Shown here: positions 27,384 to 36,910 of the stretch, in pieces
How positions within the stretch are numbered: the first letter of the stretch is position 1
Layout: each line of letters opens with the position of its first letter
Assembly (NCBI RefSeq): GCF_037440165.1
Contig: NZ_JBBIUQ010000013.1
Coordinates: 1-64,000 of the forward strand
DNA: 64,000 nt
Direction: 5' to 3'
From: Ignavibacterium sp037440165
GTDB taxonomy: Bacteria > Bacteroidota > Ignavibacteria > Ignavibacteriales > Ignavibacteriaceae
The notes under the pieces: generated by a model
Told to the model about the DNA's origin: nothing
Databases searched by the model: none
What the model saw: the letters and a program-made list of their open reading frames with translations, nothing else
Position numbers and translations under genes: made by a program

Positions 27384-28175
27384 ATGGACTTGGGAATTAA
27401 AGGAAAAGTTGCAATAGTTACTGCCTCCAGTACAGGTATCGGAAAAGCAGTAGCAGAATCTTTGATTTCAGAAGGAGTATATGTTGCAATTTGCTCACGC
27501 TCGAAAGAGAAATTAATTGAAGCCGCAAAGGATATTAATAACAAGTACGGAACAGAACCATTCTGGTGCGTTTGTGAGATTAATTCTTCCAAAGATATTG
27601 AAAGTTTTTATTCAGCTGTAAGAAACCAATTTGGCGGAGTTGATATTTTAGTAAACAATTGTGGCGGACCAATTCCAGGTTATTTTGCAGACTTGACTGA
27701 AGATGACTGGAATGATGCTTTCAAACAAGTGCTTCTTAGTGTTATAAGATTTTCTCATCTTGTTTTGCCCGATATGATTAAAAAAGAGTGGGGAAGAGTC
27801 ATCAATATTACATCGGTAGCTGTTAAACAGCCGGTGCATAATTTAATTTTATCTAACTCATTCAGAGCTGCTGTTACTGGCTTTGCTAAAACATTAAGCA
27901 ATGAAGTTGCCAATAAGAATATTACTGTTAATAATGTAGCTCCAGGCTACACACTTACTCACAGATTATATGAGCTTGCCGTAAACAGAGCAAAAACCTC
28001 AGGAAAGTCTCACGAAGAAATTTTAGCCCAAATGGCTAAAGATGTTCCGATGAATCGACTTGGCGGACCAGAAGAGATTGCAGCACTTGTAAGTTTTCTT
28101 GCATCAAAACAAGCATCGTACATTACTGGTACAACAATTCAGGTTGATGGAGGTTCAACTAAAGGTATATTCTGA
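27384..28175 (+). CDS. Short-chain dehydrogenase/reductase with altered active site
   Basis: The Rossmann SDR fold is clear: TASSTGIG at 13-20, NNCGGPIPG at 91-99, INITSV with Ser144, and VAPGYTLT, ending TTIQVDGGSTKGIF. The catalytic YxxxK is missing: the aligned positions are Ser157 and Arg161 in SNSFRAAV. This matches a known FabG-like subgroup that lacks the usual tetrad, so it may bind NAD(P) without classic ketoreductase chemistry. The length of 263 aa is normal. It lies between ackA and a flavoprotein gene. Substrate unknown. Confidence 0.85.
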   Translation: MDLGIKGKVAIVTASSTGIGKAVAESLISEGVYVAICSRSKEKLIEAAKDINNKYGTEPFWCVCEINSSKDIESFYSAVRNQFGGVDILVNNCGGPIPGYFADLTEDDWNDAFKQVLLSVIRFSHLVLPDMIKKEWGRVINITSVAVKQPVHNLILSNSFRAAVTGFAKTLSNEVANKNITVNNVAPGYTLTHRLYELAVNRAKTSGKSHEEILAQMAKDVPMNRLGGPEEIAALVSFLASKQASYITGTTIQVDGGSTKGIF

Positions 28176-28215
28176 TTTTTTATAATTAAATTTTTCCTCA
28201 TAGAAAGAGGACAAT

Positions 28216-29772
28216 ATGAAAAAGCAAATTGAAATTAATTTAACTCCGGATAAAATCTCTTTCCCATCAATACTTCAATCAGAAGCATCAAGAAGGTTGT
28301 CAGTTCCTTCAGAAAAAATTTCAGCGGTTATTCCTTTAAGAAGATCAATTGATGCGCGATCAAAAAATGTTGTATTCAGATTTCTGGTTGATGTTTATAT
28401 AAATGAAAAACCTGATCTTTCAAATCGACTAATTCAATACAAACCAGTTTCTGAAAAACATAAGGTAATAATTGTCGGATTCGGTCCGGCAGGTATGTAT
28501 GCAGCATTAAGATTGATTGAATTAGGAATTAAACCAATTGTAATTGAAAGAGGGAAAGATGTTCAAAGCAGAAGAAAGGATATTCGCGCAATTCATCAGG
28601 AACAAATTGTGAATCCTGATTCTAATTATTGCTTTGGTGAAGGTGGTGCAGGAGCTTACAGTGATGGTAAACTCTATACTCGTGCAACAAAACGTGGTGA
28701 TGTAAGAAAAGTACTTAAAATTCTCGTTCAACACGGTGCCAATCCGGAAATTTTAATTGATACTCATCCGCACATTGGTTCCAACAAACTACCAAAAATT
28801 GTTCAGCAAATTCGACACACAATACTTAGTAATGGCGGCGAAATCCATTTCAACTCGAGAGTGACCGATTTCATAATTAAAGATAATTTGATTTTAGGAG
28901 TTCGTGTAAATGATAATGTAGAAATTTTATCTGATGCTGTTATACTTGCAGCAGGTCATTCAGCAAGAGATATTTTTTATCTCCTTCACAAAAAAGGAAT
29001 CTTGATTCAACCAAAAGCATTTGCTCTCGGAGTTAGGATCGAACATCCGCAGTCACTTATAAATGAAATTCAATATCATACAAAAGAAAAACATCCCAAT
29101 CTTCCGGCAGCAAGTTATTCGCTTGCTTGTAATGTAAATGAAAGAGGAGTGTATTCATTTTGTATGTGTCCGGGAGGAATAATTGTTCCTGCTTCAACTG
29201 CTCAAAACGAAATTGTTGTGAACGGAATGTCAGTCTCAAGACGTGATTCACCTTATGCAAATTCTGGTTTTGTTGTTGAAGTTACAGAAAAAGAATTTCA
29301 GCAATATGAAAAGGATTATCCATTCAGTGCTTTACAATTACAAACGGAAGTAGAACAGAGGTGCTTTCAGCTTGCAAACAACACTCAAAAAGCTCCTGCT
29401 CAAAAAGTTACGGATTTTGTTGAGGGAAAGATTTCATCCACTTTACCAAAATCTTCCTATATCGCTGGTTTAACCTCAGCAGAGCTACACAAAGAACTTC
29501 CATCATTCGTTACAAGAAGAATAAAAATTGCATTTAAAATTTTCGATAAGGAGATGAAAGGTTATTATTCTGATGAGGCAATTTTAGTTGCACCGGAATC
29601 AAGAACAAGCTCACCAATCAGAGTACCTCGTGACAGAGAAACTTATATGCATTTGCAGATAGAAAATTTGTTTCCATGTGGTGAAGGCGCAGGATATGCT
29701 GGCGGAATTGTTTCAGCAGCAATTGATGGTGAAAACTGTGCTAATGCCGTTGCTGCCGCGTTGAAAAAGTAG
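28216..29772 (+). CDS. FAD-dependent oxidoreductase, COG2509-like
   Basis: GFGPAGMYAALR starting at residue 88 binds FAD; EGGAGAYSDGKLYTR, ALGVRIEHPQ and CGEGAGYAGGIVSAA near the C-terminus are characteristic of the uncharacterised NAD(FAD)-utilizing dehydrogenase family. An N-terminal 80-residue domain (LRRSIDARSKNVVFRF) is also conserved in that family. Cysteines in FCMCPGG lie mid-protein. The length is 518 aa. The ATG follows AAAGAGG. It ends the plus-strand cluster and converges on the exopolysaccharide locus with a 19-bp gap. Reaction unknown. Confidence 0.85.
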   Translation: MKKQIEINLTPDKISFPSILQSEASRRLSVPSEKISAVIPLRRSIDARSKNVVFRFLVDVYINEKPDLSNRLIQYKPVSEKHKVIIVGFGPAGMYAALRLIELGIKPIVIERGKDVQSRRKDIRAIHQEQIVNPDSNYCFGEGGAGAYSDGKLYTRATKRGDVRKVLKILVQHGANPEILIDTHPHIGSNKLPKIVQQIRHTILSNGGEIHFNSRVTDFIIKDNLILGVRVNDNVEILSDAVILAAGHSARDIFYLLHKKGILIQPKAFALGVRIEHPQSLINEIQYHTKEKHPNLPAASYSLACNVNERGVYSFCMCPGGIIVPASTAQNEIVVNGMSVSRRDSPYANSGFVVEVTEKEFQQYEKDYPFSALQLQTEVEQRCFQLANNTQKAPAQKVTDFVEGKISSTLPKSSYIAGLTSAELHKELPSFVTRRIKIAFKIFDKEMKGYYSDEAILVAPESRTSSPIRVPRDRETYMHLQIENLFPCGEGAGYAGGIVSAAIDGENCANAVAAALKK

Positions 29773-29791
29773 AATAAGAAATACTAATATC

Positions 29792-30964
29792 TTAAAGAGA
29801 TGTACCTACTTTAATTCTGAGATTAAAAATAAAAGAAGTAAATCCAATTGAACCACTTTTAGTGTCAGATAAGATAAATCCAGGTCCAACTGCAATAGCA
29901 CTTGAAGCCCACATATCAAAAATTTTCTGAACCATTATATCACAAATATATTGATTTGGTCGTGCAGGACTGTTAACCATCGCATTAAATCTGAAATCAA
30001 ATACACTTCCTCCCAAAGTCATTTCTCTGCCTGAGTAACCAATATGCAGCTCATCAAGATATTTTGCTACATAAACTTTTCCTCTCGTTGCGCCAAGAAC
30101 TTTAATCGGATACCTAAATTCCCAATTAATGAAAGATTCATTATCAACAATATAAGGTTGATATCTGATTGAACCATCAGGATTTCTCACAATCGCATCT
30201 TTATTCACACTGTAAAAAGTATACTTAAGATACTGACTTTGTGTTATAGTCTTATTTCCATTCAAATATCCGAACTCGAAGAAGTTACCGAAAGGAATTG
30301 TATAAGTAACTTGCAAACCTTCAGTAACAATAAGATTATTGTGATTGTTATTATCTTTTAATTCAACAAATGCATCTGCATTTCTGAAAATACCTAACTT
30401 TACTCCAAGTATATGAAAATTCATTTCTATAAAATTTGTTTCGAGAACCCCACTGTAAGGTGTCCCAAGTCCAAAAGAAATTCCAATATCACTTTTAATA
30501 GGAAAGCCGAAGCGTTCACCACCTTGAACTTGTAAAAATGGATTGATGTAACCCAGTCCCGATGCTATCTGTAAAGCCGAGGGAGGATTCAGAATTTTTT
30601 GCAAACGAAGTTTTTCAATAACTCTGGTGAAAACACTTGAATATGTAATTGTTTCTTCTAAATTAATTTTAAATGGATAAGTAATTATTCTTGCTCTTGT
30701 TTCTGGTTTTAAAGCCAAGAAAGGATAAAGAGCTCCGGCAATAGAAACAGTAGGATTGTTTGGATCTCGGAAATCAGCAATGATTTCAGCTTTAGGATCA
30801 GGAGGATCAATAAACAATTCTTGCTGAATATTTATAAATAAACTATCATCAAGTGGTTCAAGCTGAAAGTAACGAATTGGTTCTTCTTCCTGTGCAAATA
30901 AATGAAATGCTGAAAGTAAGTAAACTAAACCTGAAAAGATTATTAATATTTTAACGGAGCTCAT
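29792..30964 (-). CDS. Outer-membrane beta-barrel protein of the exopolysaccharide locus
   Basis: A signal peptide (to about residue 24, LFAQ) is followed by an acidic proline-rich linker (FIDPPDPKAEI) and a long series of amphipathic strands with glycines and aromatics (GERFGFPIKSDIGISFGLG), ending FNLRIKVGTSL, as expected for an outer-membrane barrel. I do not recognise a family with certainty. It is the last gene of the minus-strand unit with the tyrosine autokinase, SLBB protein and nucleotide-sugar dehydrogenase, so it may be the outer-membrane exit or anchor for the polymer. Confidence 0.65.
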   Translation of the reverse strand: MSSVKILIIFSGLVYLLSAFHLFAQEEEPIRYFQLEPLDDSLFINIQQELFIDPPDPKAEIIADFRDPNNPTVSIAGALYPFLALKPETRARIITYPFKINLEETITYSSVFTRVIEKLRLQKILNPPSALQIASGLGYINPFLQVQGGERFGFPIKSDIGISFGLGTPYSGVLETNFIEMNFHILGVKLGIFRNADAFVELKDNNNHNNLIVTEGLQVTYTIPFGNFFEFGYLNGNKTITQSQYLKYTFYSVNKDAIVRNPDGSIRYQPYIVDNESFINWEFRYPIKVLGATRGKVYVAKYLDELHIGYSGREMTLGGSVFDFRFNAMVNSPARPNQYICDIMVQKIFDMWASSAIAVGPGFILSDTKSGSIGFTSFIFNLRIKVGTSL

Positions 30965-30979
30965 TAAAAAGATACTTTG

Positions 30980-33208
30980 TTAATTCGTCGATTTGTTTGA
31001 ATAGTAATAATAATACTTATAATATGAACCATAACCAGCTTTGACATTAAAATTATTTAGTACAGCTCCAATTAAATTCGAATTATCATTTTTCAGTAAT
31101 TCTGTTGCTCTGGTGAGCATTTCTATCTCCGTAATTTGCGCTGAGCAGACCAGTATTGTCCCATCAACTTTTCTGGCTAGGATTTCAGCATCTGTTACTG
31201 CTACAATTGGCGGAGAATCTATAATTACATAATCAAACATTTCTCTCACCTTTGAAAGAAAATTTATCATTTCAGAAGAGTCAAGCATCTCAGCCGGATT
31301 TGGAGGAATTGTTCCGGATGTTATAAAAAAGAGATTGTCAACTTTTGTACGATGAATTATTTCTTCGAGTTTAGCATTTCCTACTAAATAATCAACAACA
31401 CCCGGAATCTTATCTCTTTCGAATACCTTATGAAGCTGAGGTCTTCTTAGATCTGCGTCAACGATTAAAGTTTTTTTATTTGCCAAAGCAAAACTTCCAC
31501 CAAGATTTATTGATATTGTTGATTTTCCTTCCTGTGGCGCAGGAGATGTAATTAAAATTGTTTTAAGATTTTCTTTATCCGGCCTTGAAAACTGAACGCG
31601 GGTTCTTAAAGCTCTGAAAGATTCACTAGGTATTGAATCCGGAGTTGACGCAACGACAAATTCATTTTTTGAAGTTCCATTAACATTTATTCCTTCTATT
31701 TCAGGTATCCAGGCAAGAACATTGATATTTTTCTTCTGAATATCTTCAGGTGTTTTGATTTTATTGTCAAAATAATTTTTAGTGAATACATATGTGAATG
31801 CTAATCCGAAACCAATTAAAATTCCAACTAATATTATCAATGGTCTGTTTGGTTTAGCAGGGAAATCAGGTTTTCTCGCATCATCAATAATTAAAACATT
31901 ACCAGGTTGTGATTGTTCGTTTATTAAAGCTTCCTGATATCTTTCCTCAACAAGAATATAAAGTTTTTCAAGTGACTCACGGTTTCTCTGGAATCTTGCC
32001 AAATCTAAAGATGTCTTAGGAAGACGATTAAATCTTTCTTCATACTTAGCAACTAAGTCATCAAGTCCTTTTAATTTTATACGTAGCGAACCATTCTTAA
32101 TTTCTTCTTCAATTATCTTTTGTGAAAGTGATTTAACTTCTTCAGGACTGCTTGCGAATATTCCTGCTTTTAGAACTTTTATCTTTTCATCAAGTTTAAC
32201 TCGAAGATCTTTAATCTTCTTATCATATTCAGAAATTTTGATTTTTACAGATTCATCCTGATAAGATTTCGTGAGTGCAAGATCACGATTCAACTGAAGT
32301 TCTGCAATTTGTTCTTGTAATACTTTTATGTATGATTCAGAAGCAGCACTTTCAAGATATTCAACTAATTTCGGGTCTTGTTTCTGAAGTTCATCTTTAT
32401 ATTTATTTAATATCTCAGTCGAAGCCATTAGCTCTATTTTTGCAGCATTTCTCTGTGCTTCGAAATCAGATACTTGTGAAATTAAATTATTTGCTTGAGC
32501 ATCAAGAGCAATTATTCCTCCTTTTTCCTGATAGCTCCTTAGAATTTCTTCTGCCTCATTTAATTGTTCCCGTTTTTCTTCCCTCTGGCTATCAAGAAAT
32601 TTTCTTATGAATGTTAGCTGATCTCTGTTTATTTCAAGATTATACTCTTTATAAACTGAAGCATAAGTGTTTGCAACCAAAGCTGCTTCTTCAGGAGAAT
32701 GAGACTCTGCTGAAATAACAATAATATCGAGTCCTCGCTTCTGTTCAATTGTTATAACCTTACCGAGTTTGGTAATCAGGTCATTTATTGAAATAAGTTT
32801 TTTGGTTTCGTTTTCAAATGTTTCCGAATGATCAAACATTAGGTCAAATTCTTTTGGCTGACCAAGGTTAATAAAAGTGTCAATAAGTGTTTTTGCTACT
32901 TTTTCACTAAGATTGAAGCTTTTAAGAATTTCAATTTCATTTGCGATAAATCGATCATTTCCAAAATCACTGAACTCAGGAGTTAGTGGAGCTTGCAGAA
33001 TGTTTCCACCTGTTTTTGTGATTTTAACTGCTGACTGCGATTGAAAAATATCTGGTGAGCGCAGAGCATAAATTACAGAAATAATCAGACTGGCGATCAT
33101 AATTATTGTAACTGCAGGAAGATTACTTCTGAAAAGAATTATATAATCTTTTAGTGTTCGACTTTCTTCCTGTTCAAAATTATAGTCCTGATTTACTTGG
33201 CTGCTCAT
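30980..33208 (-). CDS. Polysaccharide co-polymerase/tyrosine autokinase (Wzc-like BY-kinase)
   Basis: Controls polymer length and export by cycling tyrosine phosphorylation. An N-terminal Wzz domain with a membrane helix (about 30-50) precedes a long periplasmic coiled coil (about 180-410), a GNVR-like segment with PxxP (KPDFPAKPNRP) and a second helix near 450-470. The cytosolic kinase has Walker A APQEGKST (about 557-564), Walker A' VDADLRRP (about 583-590) and Walker B VIIDSPP (about 661-667). The C-terminal tail has eight tyrosines, YGSYYKYYYYY, the autophosphorylation cluster. The length (742 aa) is normal. Confidence 0.92.
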   Translation of the reverse strand: MSSQVNQDYNFEQEESRTLKDYIILFRSNLPAVTIIMIASLIISVIYALRSPDIFQSQSAVKITKTGGNILQAPLTPEFSDFGNDRFIANEIEILKSFNLSEKVAKTLIDTFINLGQPKEFDLMFDHSETFENETKKLISINDLITKLGKVITIEQKRGLDIIVISAESHSPEEAALVANTYASVYKEYNLEINRDQLTFIRKFLDSQREEKREQLNEAEEILRSYQEKGGIIALDAQANNLISQVSDFEAQRNAAKIELMASTEILNKYKDELQKQDPKLVEYLESAASESYIKVLQEQIAELQLNRDLALTKSYQDESVKIKISEYDKKIKDLRVKLDEKIKVLKAGIFASSPEEVKSLSQKIIEEEIKNGSLRIKLKGLDDLVAKYEERFNRLPKTSLDLARFQRNRESLEKLYILVEERYQEALINEQSQPGNVLIIDDARKPDFPAKPNRPLIILVGILIGFGLAFTYVFTKNYFDNKIKTPEDIQKKNINVLAWIPEIEGINVNGTSKNEFVVASTPDSIPSESFRALRTRVQFSRPDKENLKTILITSPAPQEGKSTISINLGGSFALANKKTLIVDADLRRPQLHKVFERDKIPGVVDYLVGNAKLEEIIHRTKVDNLFFITSGTIPPNPAEMLDSSEMINFLSKVREMFDYVIIDSPPIVAVTDAEILARKVDGTILVCSAQITEIEMLTRATELLKNDNSNLIGAVLNNFNVKAGYGSYYKYYYYYSNKSTN

Positions 33209-33218
33209 TGTTCTATCC

Positions 33219-33761
33219 TTATCTGGTTATACTAATAATTAATGCTGCAGAAGAAATCACAGCTGTAAGTATTGATAAGTAGAATGAAATATCTTGTCTG
33301 ATAAAATACCTTGGTTCACCGGGGACAATCACAATATCTCCGGCATTCAACTTTGGAAAGTCTATCGGTTTAGTTAATGATTCTTCCCACATAACATCAT
33401 TATAATTTAGCTTATTCATAATCACGGTCGAATCTTCAAGAGTTTTTAATATTCTTATATCATCCAGTTTAGCATCAACCATAGGACCTCCAGCATAAGA
33501 GAATAATTCATTTACTGTAGAATTTATGGGAACAATGTAATAACCTGGATATTTCACATAACCCCATACTTGAACTTTGATATTGACACCGGTAGGATCA
33601 GAATAGTCGAAATAACCACCTTGATTTTGTCTTAGGTTTTTTAAGTCACTACCTAACTGATATTTGTCCTGAGAATAAGCGGAGTCAATAAAAAGGAAAA
33701 TTGAAATTAACACAAGAAGTGAACAAGAAATTTTTTGCATTGTTATTAATTCCCTAACCAT
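33219..33761 (-). CDS. Small SLBB-domain protein (reduced Wza-like)
   Basis: A signal peptide (from MQKISCSLL, which suggests the true start at 33740) is followed by one SLBB domain (VWGYVKYPGYYIVPINSTVNELFSYAGG) and a C-terminal hydrophobic helix (SFYLSILTAVISSAALIISI). Classical Wza proteins are about twice as long, with a polysaccharide export motif, two SLBB domains and a lipobox. This 180-aa protein has none of the first and last. It probably forms a periplasmic ring for polymer export with the adjacent autokinase (10-bp gap). Confidence 0.75.
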   Translation of the reverse strand: MVRELITMQKISCSLLVLISIFLFIDSAYSQDKYQLGSDLKNLRQNQGGYFDYSDPTGVNIKVQVWGYVKYPGYYIVPINSTVNELFSYAGGPMVDAKLDDIRILKTLEDSTVIMNKLNYNDVMWEESLTKPIDFPKLNAGDIVIVPGEPRYFIRQDISFYLSILTAVISSAALIISITR

Positions 33762-33776
33762 TTATTGAGTTTTTCT

Positions 33777-35120
33777 TTATGCAAAATAAAGATTTTCAGT
33801 TTTAATTCCGTGCTTTCTGAAAGCATTTCTTGTATCTAAAATAAGTTTTGCATTTTCAGAAATAAACTTATAATCAAAATTAGAGTGATCTGTGCTCAAT
33901 AAAACTAAATCATATTTTAAAAGATTTTCTTTATTCATCTCGATAGAATGCATGTCATAATTATATTTTCTTGTCTTTGGAAGTTTCGGAACATAAGGAT
34001 CATAATAGTCAACTTCAGCACCTTTATCCCTAAGAATTTCAATCAGTTTTAGTGAAGGAGATTCACGCATATCATCAATATCTTTTTTGTATGAAGCTCC
34101 GAGTATTAGAACCTTTGCACCATTTAACGCTTTCTTATGTATGTTTAAAACTTCGGATGCTTTTTCAACTACATAATAAGGCATTAGTGTATTTATCTCT
34201 CCTGCAAGTTCGATAAACTTTGTATTGATGTCAAATTCTCTGGCTTTCCAGGTAAGATAAAACGGATCAATGGGAATACAATGTCCGCCTAATCCAGGAC
34301 CGGGATAAAATGCCTGGAACCCAAATGGTTTTGTTGATGCTGCATCAATTACTTCCCATACATCAATGTTCATTCTTTCAAAGACAATTTTAAGTTCATT
34401 AACTAATGCTATATTTATTGAACGATAAATATTTTCAAGAAGTTTTGTTGCCTCCGCAACTCTCGGAGATGACACGGGAACCGTTTTAACAATTACCTGA
34501 TTGTATAAAGCAAGTGCAATTTCAAGGCAAGCAGGTGTAACTCCACCAACTACTTTTGGAATTGTAGCTGTAGAATAATTTGGATTATTCGGGTCTTCTC
34601 TTTCGGGCGAGAAAGCCAGGAAGAAATCTTTTCCAACTTCATATTTTTTATTTCCAATTCCCTGAGTAATTGGTGCATTCTCAAATAAAGGTTGAAGAAT
34701 TTCTTCAGTAGTTCCTGGATAAGTCGATGATTCCAGAGAGACGAACTGACCTTTCTGCAAATATTTTGAAATCTCTTTACCAGAATTTTCTATAAATGTC
34801 ATATCAGGTTCTCTGTGTTCATTTAAGGGTGTAGGAACGCAAATAACAATAGCATCTGTTTCTTTGATTCTTGAAAAATCACTCGTAGCTTCAAACTTTT
34901 TACTATCAACAGCTTCTTTAACTTTGTTGCTGTTAATATGTTTTATGTATGATTGGCCAGAGTTTAAAATCGGAATTTTTCTTTCATCAATATCGAATCC
35001 AATAGTTTTAAAACCTTTGTGAGCAAATTCCAATGCAAGTGGTAGTCCTACATATCCTAATCCTACAATTCCAACCACAGTGGATTTATTATTTATCTTT
35101 TTTATAAGTTCATTATGCAT
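33777..35120 (-). CDS. Nucleotide-sugar dehydrogenase (WbpA/UDP-HexNAc type)
   Basis: A two-step NAD-dependent oxidase that makes UDP-uronic acids. VVGIVGLGYVGLPLALEFA at about 15-33 is the NAD site; CVPTPLNEHREPDM, ESSTYPGTTEE, the catalytic Cys in GLGGHCIPIDPFYL (about 275) and KVLILGASYKKDIDDMRESP follow in family order. The pattern fits UDP-N-acetyl-glucosamine/galactosamine 6-dehydrogenases better than UDP-glucose dehydrogenase. It is the first gene of the minus-strand exopolysaccharide unit, so it likely supplies an acidic sugar for that polymer. Confidence 0.9.
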   Translation of the reverse strand: MHNELIKKINNKSTVVGIVGLGYVGLPLALEFAHKGFKTIGFDIDERKIPILNSGQSYIKHINSNKVKEAVDSKKFEATSDFSRIKETDAIVICVPTPLNEHREPDMTFIENSGKEISKYLQKGQFVSLESSTYPGTTEEILQPLFENAPITQGIGNKKYEVGKDFFLAFSPEREDPNNPNYSTATIPKVVGGVTPACLEIALALYNQVIVKTVPVSSPRVAEATKLLENIYRSINIALVNELKIVFERMNIDVWEVIDAASTKPFGFQAFYPGPGLGGHCIPIDPFYLTWKAREFDINTKFIELAGEINTLMPYYVVEKASEVLNIHKKALNGAKVLILGASYKKDIDDMRESPSLKLIEILRDKGAEVDYYDPYVPKLPKTRKYNYDMHSIEMNKENLLKYDLVLLSTDHSNFDYKFISENAKLILDTRNAFRKHGIKTENLYFA

Positions 35121-35436
35121 AGTGTTCCTTTTCGATTGTTGATGGAGAGTAGTGAATTCTAATTTGAAAATTTTTTATTAACTACTCAAAAAATACAATT
35201 ATGTCTAAAGAATAGAAAATTTCTATCAGGTAAAAAAATCAGATTTAGTGAAGTTGATAGAATTATTAATTACATTTCAAAGTAAAGGTTAAATTTAAGA
35301 ATCCTCAACGATTAGTAAATAAAAAATTTTATTTCGAAGATGTAAACACTTTATTAGTAAGGTATTATTTTCCTCATTCAGCTGATATAGTTAAGTTTAA
35401 GGAAAAGTTTTTTCAAAATTTTCCAATCGGTGGAAT
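35121..35436. other. Divergent intergenic region (316 bp)
   Basis: A very AT-rich gap between two divergent genes. It must hold promoters for both the exopolysaccharide unit and the aminotransferase, but I see no exact TTG-N20-TAnnTTTG site on either strand, no strong hairpin and no plausible small ORF. Confidence 0.6.
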
Positions 35437-36780
35437 ATGAATACTTCACGAATAACCTCCAAAGAAACACCAATCAATTCACAGATTGTAACTCAAAAAA
35501 TTAATGACAGTAAACTTGAAGATCTAGGCAATGCCACTATAAGAGAAATAAAGAAACTCGTTGATGAAATAGAAAAAGCAACTGGTGAAAAGTTTGTCAG
35601 AATGGAAATGGGAATTCCGGGTTTGCCTCCTGCAAAAGTTGGAGTTCAGGCAGAAATTGAAGCGCTGAAAAAAGGAGTTGCAGCTATTTATCCTGATATT
35701 TATGGGATTGCCAAGCTAAAAACAGAAGCTTCACAGTTCATTAAATTATTTATGAATATTGATGTTAGTCCTGAAGGCTGTATTCCAACAGCTGGTTCGA
35801 TGATGGGAAGTTTTGCATCTTTTATGACACTTAACAGATGCGATGATAAAAAAAATACAGTGCTTTTAATTAATCCCGGATTTCCAGTACATATGCAGCA
35901 GCTGAAAGTTCTTGGAATAAAATCAGAATCATTTGATGTTTATAATTTTCGCGGAGAAAAACTTCGTGATAAACTTGAATCATATCTGAGTAAAGGAAAT
36001 GTTTCTTCATTACTTTATTCTAACCCAAATAATCCATCGTGGATTTGCTTTACTGAAAAAGAATTAAAAATAATTGGAGAATTGTGCAATAAATATGATG
36101 TTATTCCAATAGAAGACCTTGCATATTTTGCAATGGATTTCAGAAAAGATTTATCCAAGCCCGGTCAAGCTCCTTATCAACCAACTGTAGCCAATTATAC
36201 GAATCAATTTATTCTTACCATTTCAAGCTCAAAAGCATTTAGTTATGCTGGTCAGAGAATAGGATTGTTAATAATATCAGATGAATTGTTCAATCGTTCA
36301 TATCCCAATCTAAAAAACTATTATGCTAAAGATTTATTTGGTTATTCAATGATATTCGGAACACTCTATGCTTTAAGTGCCGGAATTACACACTCAGCAC
36401 AGTATGCCTTGGCTGAAATTCTTCGTGCTGCAAATGATGGAGAATTTAATTTTGTTGAAGAAGTGAAAGAGTACGGTGAAAAGGCGAAAATCATGAAAAA
36501 ACTATTTAGTCAATACGGATTTAATATTGTTTATGATAAAGATGAAAATGAACCAATTGCTGATGGATTTTATTTTACGATTTCGTATCCGGGAATGAAC
36601 GGAGGTGAATTACTAAAAGAACTACTTTATTATGGGATCAGTGCTATAACACTACAAATTACAGGCAGTGAGAAAACAGAAGGGCTAAGAGCTTGCGTTT
36701 CATTAGTGCAAAGAGAGCAATTTGCAGATTTAGAATACAGATTAAAAAAATTTCAAGAAGATCATCCAATTAAATCTTAA
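35437..36780 (+). CDS. PLP-dependent aminotransferase, class I/II
   Basis: A fold-type I aminotransferase of 447 aa. It has YPDIYGIAKLKTEA, the PLP-contact block NPNNPSWICF, IEDLAYFAMDF with the cofactor Asp, and the Schiff-base lysine in ISSSKAFSYAGQRIG (about residue 266). It is longer than typical aspartate aminotransferases through an N-terminal 35-residue extension. It lies alone on the plus strand between two minus-strand operons. The amino-acid substrate cannot be assigned by eye. Confidence 0.85.
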   Translation: MNTSRITSKETPINSQIVTQKINDSKLEDLGNATIREIKKLVDEIEKATGEKFVRMEMGIPGLPPAKVGVQAEIEALKKGVAAIYPDIYGIAKLKTEASQFIKLFMNIDVSPEGCIPTAGSMMGSFASFMTLNRCDDKKNTVLLINPGFPVHMQQLKVLGIKSESFDVYNFRGEKLRDKLESYLSKGNVSSLLYSNPNNPSWICFTEKELKIIGELCNKYDVIPIEDLAYFAMDFRKDLSKPGQAPYQPTVANYTNQFILTISSSKAFSYAGQRIGLLIISDELFNRSYPNLKNYYAKDLFGYSMIFGTLYALSAGITHSAQYALAEILRAANDGEFNFVEEVKEYGEKAKIMKKLFSQYGFNIVYDKDENEPIADGFYFTISYPGMNGGELLKELLYYGISAITLQITGSEKTEGLRACVSLVQREQFADLEYRLKKFQEDHPIKS

Positions 36781-36857
36781 ATCAGACTTTAGTCTGATAA
36801 ATAAAATCGCAGAGCAGACTTCAGTCTGCCTTGATTATTCTTCAGTCTAATCTGATT
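36781..36857. repeat. Cluster of short palindromes (AGACT-AGTCT type)
   Basis: Two perfect palindromic hairpins lie close together: ATCAGACTTTAGTCTGAT (36781-36798) and GCAGACTTCAGTCTGC (36814-36829). A degraded third module, TTCAGTCTAATCTGAT, begins at 36841. All share the AGACT..AGTCT core. They sit between the convergent aminotransferase and decarboxylase genes and lack T runs, so they look more like a dispersed repeat than a terminator. Confidence 0.75.
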
Positions 36858-36910
36858 ATTTATATTTAACAAAGCCTCAAAAGCAATAGACATAATAAAA
36901 ATCAACAGCT

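Noticed and set aside
36781..36857. Rho-independent terminators
   Set aside because: The palindromes have no T runs on either strand and share a repeated core, which fits a dispersed repeat better.
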